This document shows positions 48,201 through 60,200 of a DNA stretch of 64,000 bases, one piece after another. The first letter of the stretch is position 1, and the number at the start of each line of letters is the position of its first letter. Position numbers and translations under genes: made by a program. The stretch comes from Siphonodentalium dalli (taxonomy: Eukaryota > Mollusca > Scaphopoda > Gadilida > Siphonodentaliidae): contig CP136063.1 of NCBI GenBank assembly GCA_032622095.1, positions 71,403,980 to 71,467,979 on the forward strand. The letters are read 5' to 3'. The notes under the pieces were generated by a model. It was not told the origin of the DNA and did not search any database. It was given only the letters and a program-made list of their open reading frames with translations.

Positions 48201-51200
48201 CTGTGCATAGTAAAAACATGTTGTAATCAGACGAAAGATGACCATATATCCCAGTATATATTTCAGAAGTAATCAATTCTTCCAAAATGGCTATGACAAC
48301 TCATCTCACAAAAAGATTTAGGAAATTATGGAATCATCACTATTCAATCAATAGTAGAATGAGCCTTTGTCAGTCCCACATTAATTTTGATTGGCCATGA
48401 TAGTTGCAGCACTTGCAGGTTGAAGAAGACGAGGGTCTATAATTTCACTATAACATAATTCTTCATAATAGTTAAAAGCCCTCATAACTTACCATTTTAA
48501 AGATATTTTCATTTTCAATACCACCCCAGGTTATTAAAGTGGTCCTGCTAATTTTATATCACGCTGATGGGTAATGCTGGATTGCTATGATGTTTGTAGG
48601 TCAAAGCGATTGTGTTAAGAAAGAGTACCATTGTTTTACCTAAAGTTGGTAATTTTTTCATTGTTTGGCTAATCCGAGCGATTTGTGCAAAAGTCAGAGT
48701 CTGTATGAAACATTCAAGAAATATATATTTCAAAATAATTTAGTAATGTGTACGTTGATGTTTGGTAAACAACAGGAATAGTCATCTCAATTATGGCCAC
48801 ATTGTAACAACCAGCGGCCATTATTAAAATATACATGTTTTTTAATGGTTTCTACATGTAGTGGCTTATTCTCGATTTGTTCAGATCACTTTGCTCTACC
48901 AGAGTATCATAGCAAATTTATTAGCATCATCACTCAACTTCGGATGAATACTGCCATATGAATATATTGTGACATATAGGGCAGTGGAAAATAATGGCTG
49001 AGTCTTTTTTAATTATAATTCTAGTACGGTTGTTGAAAACCTACACAATACTGTCTTGGTCTGATAAGAGTCATGTTTATTTAGGAGTATGGACATGCAG
49101 TCCACCATCTCATAAAAATTAAATGGGCTCTGCACTAGTAACATCTGGGTTCCTGGGACCCATTAATATTGACAAATGCAACACAAATGAAAAATACATC
49201 GTAACTTTCCTCAAACATAGATTATAACCTGACAATCATAGTGTTAGAATCAGTCTACATGTATATGTAGGCATGGCCATAGCTTGTTTTTGAAAGACTG
49301 CAGAGTGCACACCATAAATTTCACTAGAATATAGTTACTGCATGTACATGTACATCACACAACTAAAGCAACTGATACATGTACTTGCATGGTACACAAT
49401 ATTTTATATGTAAAGTATATATCTATTATATATTTTGGAAGATCTGTTTGTTTGTTTGTTTGTTTGTTTGTGTGTAATCGATGAACTCGAAAACGGCCGA
49501 CCCGATTTCGATGAAATTTGGTATGTGGGGGTATTTTCGGCCGGGGGGTGACATAGGCCTATTGATTTTCAGATCCGAGGTCAACTTTTCACGTGCCGAG
49601 GCCAAATCTGTTTTTAAGCTGTGTTACGAGACTTTCATTTGAGTTCGGTGCTTACAAATCGATTCGATACAGCGCGAATAATAAAATGCCAGTCATAATA
49701 ATGACACTGTGAGAATCTTTCGTGTTTCTTCTTTCCAACGATATATAATGCGTATGTATCCGTTTTAGTTATCTGCCTCAATTATCAAGAAGAAGTGGTA
49801 CTATCTTCCATCAGGATAAAAACAATGTGTAACTTCTATGACGTCGTTAGAGGTCATAACGTTAGATCATGTTAACGCTTTAATAACCGGCCGATGCATT
49901 TGACTGTTTCAGACGTCTTGGCGATATCTCGGGTACCGATGGTAATTTATCTTTACGTTGAAACTTGATAATTAATGAGCGTGTGTATATGAGGCGCGTT
50001 TATATACTTGAGTGGAAATCAAATCGGGTTAAACTGGCGGATTTTTACGGACGAAATTTGATGCATAGGGTATCTCGGTATCCGCTGGGCCAATTTCCCG
50101 GTATCCGCTGGGCCGATTTCCACCATTTTTGGGGTGTTGGTGTTTGACCCCACCTGACCTTGACCTTCAAAATGGTCAATTCAAGGTCAAAGCCCGGACG
50201 AAGTCGGGTCTCCTTCTAGTATATATATATATCTCCTGTGCCTGTAACATCAAACCAAACCGTTTACAGTACTTCAAAAAATAAAAGTCAATTTAAAGGG
50301 ACAAAATGAAAAATAAAATTGAGCAAATATAATGGAGATCTATATTGCATACAACAGCCACAGATCTACAAAAACATCTGACAAAATATGGTGTATGACT
50401 ATTTGTGATTAGTCACTGACTTCCATGTCTTGTATGTGTTTTTTCTCATGGCCAGTCTGGTATCATAAAATGAAGTTTTTCTGGGTCAGCAAACCAGTTT
50501 CAAATGGGCTCTACTTTATCAAATTTAACAGCATTAAATAGTTAATGGTAATGTGATAATTTTCACTTGATAAGTTGAAATATGAGACAGTATTACATAG
50601 CATGGCTACCTGCAGCATGTAGATTTGTCTGGTATGAATTAATATCTGCATATCAACTGATGCTTGTATTTTTCTCACAATACAACAGGATTGCATTCTG
50701 AATTTCAAGCCCATAAAGCTAGACACTTTAGAATCAAGCTTGCCAAATAAGTTTCCAGGAACCTCACATGAACTCACTCAGTTGAACACAAGGAACGATT
50801 GTCAAGTTGGAAAATATTCTGTATGTATGGAAGCCCTATATTTTTAATGTATAGATTTGACTGGACTATAAAGCCCTTATACAATAATCTGAAGGATTAT
50901 TTTCAATCTGTATTACTGGACATCACACCAATAACCAATAGACATACATTTATTAGTTTTGAACATTCTTTCTTATGACTTGTTTTCTCCCAAACTCCCA
51001 AATTTGAACCAGAAACAATTATACATATATGTTCAAATTCATAAAAAAACACTCAATCAGAATATAAGTATAGGCGATCATGCCGGGCCAGCCATTATTT
51101 GTCCTAAAATAATGTACATATGTTAGGAAAATAGTAGATCCTTTATTGAAAATGGCGGTGATGGCATGTGGCCAATCAAAATTGCTGTGGGACTGTTAAA

Positions 51201-54200
51201 GACACAATCTGCTCGACTACCAATTAAATCACACTGATTTATCAAATTGTAGTAACTCAACATTTACAAACCTACTTGTGGGCTGAGTATAATTCAGTTC
51301 AACATTAGAGTACCATAAATACATTCTTTTCTCCCATAAATTTAAAGAAAAAAACACATTGAACTCATTGTATATAATGATAATGTGATATATGTCATCC
51401 CATTTATGACCATTTTGGCAGCCATCTCACACAAAGGCCATGAAATCTTGATAGCAAAGGATGAACTACTCACAATTACATGTATTCATTCAAATTATAT
51501 CACTAGGTAACCTTATTGCAGGAGTTTTAGGTTACTGATCAAATGCTCTATAATTGATGATTTCCTCAACATCTTTGTTAATATGCAAATATCTGTTTTT
51601 CATTCTACGACCAATATATTCCATCCAAAACCCTTGCTAAGCACTCATGAGTGGAAGCACAAAGGTGCTGATCCTTTAAAGATGAAAAAATTCTATAGGT
51701 AGCACAATTTTTAATTATTCTTGACTTTGCTAAATTTTTGCAAATTTGAAGTCGGCCATTTTGGATTTTCAGGGTCAAGAGCTCTTTGAAGGTCAATCCC
51801 GTCTGATAATGGTACAGAAATGATACCTGTATGTGGCACTGATGCATATAGGTCAATACAATTCTAATTGGGGGCTCAACTTTGAGATAAAAGTGTTGAA
51901 CCCCAAAATTGGGGTTCAGGCCCTTAAAAATGGAATTTGGGCCCCTTTTATCAAAAATCGGTCGGCACTACTGAATTCCTCATCGAAAAGTACTCGAGAA
52001 TAAGTATCAAACAGAAAGTGGTTGGATATTCCCTAAAGAGCCCAGTTGTGAGACTGACTATACGACCTGTAGTCCGTGCTAAAGCATTTAGTCATACAAA
52101 GAGTAAAATCCAAGATGGCTGCTGGCGGCCATGTTTTTTGGCCAAATGACCCCAAAATGAATCGTTCCCATCTACATGTCATTATTAACATTCATGACAA
52201 ATATTATGATGATCAGACTAAAGGTACGACCTGTAGCCTGTGCTAAAGGATTTAGTCATACAAAGAGTAAAATCCAAGATGGCTGCTGGCGGCCATGTTT
52301 TTCGGCTGAATGACCCCAAAATGACTCGTTCCCATCTACATGTCATTGTTAACATCCACGACAAATTTTATGATGATCAGACTAAAGGTACAACCTGTAG
52401 CCCGTGCTAAAGAATTTAGTCATACAAAGAGTAAAATCCAAGATGGCTGCTGGCGGCCATGTTTTTTGGTCGAATGACCCCAAAATTACTCGTTCCCATC
52501 TATATGTCAATATTAACATCCATGACAAATTTCATGATGATCAGATGAACAGTACGACCTGTGGCCCGTGCTAATGGATTAAATTTTGAAATCAAATATG
52601 GCAGCTGGCGGCCATGTTTTTTGTCCACATGACCCCAAAATGACTCTTTCCCATCTACATTCCAATTTCAAAAGCCATGACAAATTTCATAATGATCAGA
52701 CTAAAGGTACGACCTGTAGCCCGTGCTAAAGGATTTAGTCATAGAAAGAGTAAAATCCAAGATGGCTGCTGGCGGCCATGTTTTTTGCCCGAATGACCAA
52801 AAAATGACTCGTTCCCATCTACATGTCATTGTTAACATCCATGACACATTTTATGATGATCTGACCAAAGGTACGACCTGTAGCCCGTGTCCAAGGATTT
52901 AGTCATGCAAAGAGTAAAATCTAAGATGGCCGAATGACCCCAAAATTACTCGTTCCCATCTACATGTCAATATTAACATCCATGACAAATTTCATGACAA
53001 TAAGATGAACAGTACGGCCTTAGCCCGTGCTAATGGATTGAATTTTGAAATCCAAGATGGCCACTGGCGGCCATGTTTTTTTTCCGAATGATCCCAAAAT
53101 GGGTCCTACTAAACAACGAACACAAACGAACATAAACGAACACAAACGAACACAGGTCCAAAAAGCGGAGTAGAAGGGTGAAATTTGGTTTATGGGTGCG
53201 CGTGGGTCCATTCTATGTGTATGTGGTGTTATTTCCAACTTTGATGATTTATTTTTTGAGTTATTACCATTATTTGAATACAAAACTACTAAACAACGAA
53301 CACAAACGAACATAAGATTAGCGGCAGTGCAGAGGTTACCATGCAGGTGTTAATTAACTACGGCTTACTCTGTCTCCTTGTTTTTACTGCAAGATGATTG
53401 TCAATTTTATCACTGATGGCAATAAAAACACGGCGAAACATCAGAGGTCGGCGTTTTAATGCATAGCTAACAAAACATTTGAGTGAGTCATTGTTGTCAG
53501 TCTCTGAGATGACTATATATATTTTCTCAGTCTCGGAGATCACTCTGGTAAATGCTATATCTGCTTGCTTTCCTGATACACGCATACGCTATGTACCAGG
53601 CATCTTAAGCAAAATCTCAATCGTAATTTAAGTAAAACAGACAGTGATCAAACTGTCAATAAGATGGAAAAGTATTCAATAGCGAGAGCGGCTTGGTAAC
53701 AATAGAAAACAAAATCATTTATGACGAAATACAGACAGACATAATTGACAAATATATGTGACAAGTTGTCATTTGGGGAATTCCCGCAAATGCACGAATT
53801 TAAAAAATAAAAAAAACTTCGTTTTGGGATTTTCAATGTGGGGTTTTGACGAATCCGTGAGAAATTGGGGGTTATCCGTGTTTGCGGAATTGCCATGGAA
53901 ATCCGTGAGTCTCACGGACAATCCGTGGAACTTAACAGCTCTGGTGACAACAGACGATACCTTACATTTATGGAAAGACTAAAGACGAAAGTTTTCAATG
54001 CTAGAAAACAAAATTCAACAATTCCGAAATATTGGACAAATAACAATTATGAAAGCATTAAAGGTGCGGGAGTCCTTGGCAGTGGGTATATGCTGTGAAA
54101 AATTTCCAACGGTCAAAAACCGACACAAAAAGCAAAATGTAGACAGACTTTGTCCGTATACAAATAAGAACTAATAAAGATTGTTTATATCATTTGTGTG

Positions 54201-57200
54201 TGATTAGCCAGTAACACGTACGGTGCTGTCTTCTGTAACACAATCAGGCTCTTGCTTAGGTAATATATAGTAGGTCTTTATGATAGCATGCTGTTTACAC
54301 GATGAACGAAACTGTATCCTGTATGCGTTTTAGTGTTTTTTCTGTTTACGGTGATTGGAACAAATATGAATATTTTCGACAACTAAGGCCTCCCGTGCCT
54401 TTAATACTATAATTAACAAAAAAATTGACTGAGTTTACAGACAATTTAAATGAAACAGTGACTGATAACTGCGTGACATTCGAGTGGAGGGGATTTTACA
54501 TTATCAGGCATTGCATCATCTTTGGAAGTGAGACACGAAATTTGAACAAATTTGACGGCCGAACAACAAGACAGACTAATGCGAAGACTTCTTAATTTTG
54601 TGAGTGACTATTCCAAATTCCAAACTTCAACTGATGGCAATTAACTATACCCAAAACTACCGCTCTCGCAAAAAAAAAATGGACAATAAAAAAAGGAAAG
54701 AGTGAAGACATCAAAAACCAAGACGATCACCAATAAACGACAGAAAGTTAGCATATAGTATGTAAATATACATATAGGATCTCACATGAGTTTCTATTTT
54801 ATACGGAATTTATCAACCGAGTTCACTAAATTCGATTTGAGTCGAGGTTTACCGAGGCTCAAATAGAATTTAGTGGACGAGGTTGATAAATTACGTATAA
54901 AATAGAACGAGTTTGAGATACTTTTTATCACATGGTCATATAATCGCTTAATTTTTATCGAAAACAACAATAATTAACAGACAGAGAACTTTGTCCCAAA
55001 GAGCAGCGTGACGTCATTGCACGCAACGATATTACACGTGTCTATTACGCTCGAATATTACATAGGAAAATAGTGCTAATCATGTGATAAAATAACATAT
55101 AGACTTCTTGGATTCATATCAAATAAGTGCATTACTTGATTTTAATGATTTAAATAATGCAACATTTTGCTGGAGCCATTTTCATCCATGCATTGACTTC
55201 AAGGAGAACAAACTCTGCCCATCGTTCCGCCGGGGCTGAGTCAGTGTAAAATAATATATAAATATTCGATTGTATATAAAACAAACTTTGATTCTAGTAC
55301 CTAAAGCTCTACTCAAAGAGCAGTGTGATGCCAGGGAAGTTAAACGAAGTAATAATAAGACAAACTAACTAAGTCAAAACAACTCAGTGACAAAGAGACA
55401 GAGTATAAGCCATAGAGAAGGCGGTAGTTAATTAACACCTTTATTAACACCTTTGCAATACGGCTAATCTCATGTTCGTTTGTGTTCGTTGTTTAGTAGC
55501 TTTGCATTCAAATAATGCTTATAACTCGAAAAATAAGTCATCAAAGTTGGAAATAACACCACATACACATATAATGGACCCACACACACCCACAAACCAA
55601 ATTTCACCCTTCTATTCCGCTTTTTAGACCTGTGTTCGTTTATGTTCGTTTGTGTTCGTTTGTGTTCGTTGTTTAGTAGGACCGCCCAAAATGACTCGTT
55701 CCCATCTACATGTCAATGTCAACATCCATGACAAATTTCATAATAATTGGACCAAAGGTACGAACTGTATCCCGTGCTAAAGGAAATTGTTGACGCATCA
55801 CACACACACACACGCACACACGGACGATGGATACCAAGCCATGGCAATAGCTCAAACTTTACAAAGTAAAGTTGAGCTAAAAACCCATTACATATTTTCT
55901 TATATGTCACTAGTGATGAACAGGCTCGTGCTTCCCTCCAACTTGGCAGGGCGCAAACAAAATTGCTTTACATTGATTAGGCATATTAATACTATTTTGA
56001 AAAGCCGCGTATGACACCAACACCAGACAATGCAAAATGATTGATTTGTTCATTATAAAGCTAAATTATTGACCAACTTCGTTGCACTAACGAAAATAGA
56101 CACAAAAACATAGAGGCAAATTGGGGAATTATATTTTTCGTCGCAAGTCTGAGTGCGCAATGAAGCATCTCAGCCAACGATGTAAATGTATGCATTTTTA
56201 AGCTTCTTTTAAGGACTTTGTTTTGTTAAAAAGGCATAAAGCTCTAGTTTATTTCATGTGATATACAAGATTTTCAACTCATTATTTTGGGATATAAGAT
56301 TTTATGAAACTCATTTTATAAATTTGATTCACAACTCATCTACGACTCGTTGTGAATCAAATTAATAAAACTCGTTTCATAAAATCTTTTATTACATGAT
56401 CCTACCCTTATTCCATTCAAAAAACCCATTCTATAAATTTGTCGCGTTTACATTCCGTATGCTAAGTCTCAAAATACTATGGCTTCCAATATTTTTCGAA
56501 CAAACTATAATGAATGAAGAGTTTACAAAGTTATGTAATTAAACATACGCAATTAAATATGCCAAAGAGTCTATTTATCTGGGATTATTTCTTTATCTAT
56601 TTAACTGGGATTATTTCTTTACGCGGGCAAACAACGCATACCGGTAGTTACGTGAAACATCATCACATGCCTTTATAGAAGCCGATGTTAGTTTAATTTG
56701 TTGATTTAAGTGTGTGTCGTCGAGGTTTTGGATCATGTAATAAATAGAATCTACAACTCGTCCCCAGTTTATAGCGGAATTTACAAAATCGTCCAGTAAA
56801 TTAGGTCTGGGCCTCGCCAAAGGCTCGGTCCAGACCTAATTTACTGCACTTGTTTAGTAAATATTCCGCTATAAACTGGGGACTCTTTGTAGATCCTCTA
56901 TATATCCCATCATAACTCATTGGAGATGTCGCAATGGATGTCAAACTGTTCAGTTTGCTCTCAAGTTTCAAAGGAAGTGATTATTGATTCTACATAATGT
57001 TTGTAGTACCAGAAAACAACAAAAGTAAATGATCTTTTCAAGCTTTTTTCAAAAATAAATATTTTTATCACCAACACATTCACAACTTGCATCAATTTGC
57101 TCAAGTTTGGTTGGCAGTATACACATATTTTGATGCACTATTTATTTTTACGTCAAATTGGAGCATTCATAACCACTGATTATACGAAATGACAACTAAA

Positions 57201-60200
57201 ACACATGTTTTACCAGAAGTACTCACCTTTCGAGAACGAAATAAATAATCCTCCAAATAACAATTGGAAGTTCCACTGTACGTTTTTATTGCATAGCAAA
57301 ATGTGAAATGGACGGTTTATACCATGGGTAATTATGTGATATTCAAACAAGCCTGCAAATAGTGTGTCTGTCATTTGCAGAATGAGGTCCCCAGAGGGTG
57401 AATTTAGTGATGCTATCCCACACAGCAGGTAGCATCACAAAACTCACCCTCTGAGAACCTCATTCTGCTTAGGCCTCATCTTCTAGGAAGTATTTATAGT
57501 CTCAAATTAACAAGTTCATTGCCAAATATGAGTTTTCTCGTACATATCAACAACTTCAACTGGGAAACTTCAATCTGATCCTAGGTCTTTCATAGCAGTT
57601 GAGGCCTAAGCAGAATAAGGTTCCCAGAAGGTGATGCTCGCATAATGTGCGGGTAGAGTCACTAAATTCACCCTCTGGGGATCTCATTCTCATCTCAAAT
57701 GACAGACACACTATTGCAGGCTTGTCTGCAAAAGGTAGCTCGATCTGCTGGATGAATCAACTTTTTTTGTAGGTAGGTCTAACACTGGGTTAGGGACTGA
57801 TTTCTAAATGAATGTGCCAACTTTGAACAGTCTTTTAATACAAATCTCACTATCAGAACACACTACGTGAATTATGAGAGGAAATTCTGACATGCGTAGT
57901 ATTAATGAATTTTCTTTATTTAGAACTGAATGATACATCAATATACTGAGTAAAAAAAATCAGGATATGCTTCTGCTATAATATAACCGAGAATAAAAAA
58001 AATTATTGATATTTTAGAAAAAAATACGATATGATATATCTGTGAAAATGAAAGGGACATGAGTGCACTCTCGATTGACAGAATCCAGTAAATACTTGCT
58101 ATATAGGAAATATACTACAGAAAAATGTGACACGTTTTCTTTGCAATATGAATTAGTCCTAAGGATTCTATGTCTGCAGCTTGCTACTGACCCATGCTTT
58201 CTTATACTTACCACATCCTGTAGTATAAATACACAATTTAATTTAATAAAGTCAACAATTTAATACAATATAACATTTAAAGCTCCAGGATTATGCGGGA
58301 GACTCCCAAATTGGAGCGCAATCTCCCGCACTCCCGGAACGGCATAAAATCAGCAAGTCACAAAAATTTAAGTTCTTTCCTGTGACAATTAGCACTGATA
58401 AGACAGATAGTCAGCACTTGGTTACCATTTCTTTGTGACAGTTAACACCTATGATTAATCTGCTGTTATAAAATCAACATTGATCACTCAGCAGGGTTGT
58501 GATAATAAAAACAATGATCACATATTAAACACTATTGAAACCAAACACTAGACTGAACAAAGGTGGCCGGTTCTCAATTAACGATCCCTTTAAAGATATA
58601 AGAATGTGAAACCACAATGAGGTTTATTGACTTTCGAAATACCAATTGATGCAAAAGTTCCAAATTTAAACTGTCCCATTTTCTCCAAATATTCTGGTAA
58701 AAAATTGAAAACCATATAAGAGCAGCAATTAGAGAAAAGTAAAGCAAATTATATTCAAAGGAAACACATATTCTTCTGAAATTTGAGCAATGTGCACTCA
58801 CTTATAATAATCATGACATATGAAAAAGATTTTACATTGAAGAAGTTTCACAAAGATTCAATGATTTCAGTGACATGTTAAAATTTTGGCAAGATTTTAA
58901 ATTTGTCTGGCATTACATATGAGACAATAAAGATCACCTTATGCAAAAACTTCCAACTTTAAAGTTCATATAAAGTTAACACAAAGTTAATATAAAGTAA
59001 ATATAATTAAAAGGACTGTTGAATGATGTTCATCAATGACAAAAATATTTATGCTTTTGACCCTGCTTACGTCAACAAAGCAGAAATCGCAATTGACACA
59101 CTGTATGCAATGCTCGGGACCGGATCTCTAAAGTCTGATTTATTTCTAAACATAGGTGTTTAACTTAAAACATTCTAAAGATATGCATGTAAGAAAATTT
59201 ATCTGCTGTCATTCCCTTCATTCCCATATTTTTTATTAAAAGCAGAAAATATTATTTTATATGGTCCCGCCAAACTCAGTATCCATTAACAACACTGTTA
59301 TCTCTAAGTTTGACTAAGTTAATCTGTTAGACCGAGAATCACTAAAAATTGGACGAACTAAAGAACCATTTGTTAGAACTAAGGGCCATAACTCAGGTAA
59401 ATAAAAAAAATTGAATAAACCTGGTTTTTGAACTCAATCAAGATATTGTTGTAAAAGATCAATATACCCCATATGAATGAAATGGGTTGACGTTTGTTAA
59501 AGTTTTCACACTAAGAGTCATAAATTTGCTTTAAAAAAAAACAAAAAACTAAGGGCCGTAACTCAGATAAATAAAATCTGACAAACCTGGTTTTCAAAAT
59601 CAAATGAGATTGTTGTAAAAGATCCATATTTCCAATATGAATGGAATCGGTTGAAGATTGATCAAGTTATCATGCTAACAGTCATACAATTGTTAAAAAA
59701 AAGACAAACTAAGTAAAATAAATCAGACAAACCTGGCTTTTGAACTCAATCAATATATTATTGTGAAAGGTTCACATATCAAATATGAATGTAATAGGTT
59801 GACATTTGTTCAAGTTTTCGCTGTCATTGCTAAAAATATACAAACTAAGGGCTGTAACTCAGGTAAAAAGGACCTGACAAATCTAGTTTTGTTCAAGATA
59901 TTGTAGTGAAAGATCCATATACCAAACATGGATGAAATTAGTTGACGCTTGATCGAGTTATCACAATAACAGACATAACATTTCCTGAAATTGCTAAAAA
60001 TAGACAAACTAAGGCCTGTAACTCTTTAAAAAGGATATGACAAATCTGTTTTTTTAACTCGTTCGAGATATTGTTGTATAAGATCCATATACCAAATATG
60101 AATGAAATTGATTGACGTTTGTTCAAGTTATCATGCTAATGGACATCAAATTTCTATAAACAGAAAAAAATAGCATAACTCTGGTCAGAAAGTCAGGGCA

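Larger units (their letters stand above)
53102..55684. mobile_element. Mutator-like element with GTTCGTTTGT repeats in its ends
   Basis: The 9-bp duplication CCCAAAATG (53093-53101, 55685-55693) flanks ends GGTCCTACTAAACAACG and its inverse. The intact monomer elsewhere reads GACCCCAAAATGACTCG. Each ~200-bp end contains tandem AACGAACACAAACGAACATA-type repeats at its outer and inner borders. The interior holds a TTAA MITE (54062-54400) and a hairpin element (54780-55100). No transposase recognised. Confidence 0.82.
45717..55880. mobile_element. Element carrying ~165-bp tandem repeats, copy split by two transposons
   Basis: It has the same ends as 33072-34101 (GAAAGTGTCAATGACACTG, TAGCTCAACTT at left; CA-rich run and AAGTTGAGCTA at right). 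Monomers occupy 45880-46964, 52061-53101 and 55685-55790. Removing the inserts at 46968-52060 and 53102-55684 leaves about 2.5 kb. Monomers share AAATCCAAGATGGCTGC, CCATGTTTTTTGGCCGAATG and AAAGGATTTAGTCATGCAAA. All of this is inside the 20.5-kb TRPN intron between exons A and B. Confidence 0.8.

Noticed and set aside
49965-50147. 60-codon frame inside the Helitron as a possible Rep fragment
   Set aside because: No Rep HUH or helicase motif; the element is non-autonomous.
53358-54098. Frames inside the Mutator-like element as transposase remains
   Set aside because: I could not see MULE transposase motifs in any frame, so no coding claim is made.
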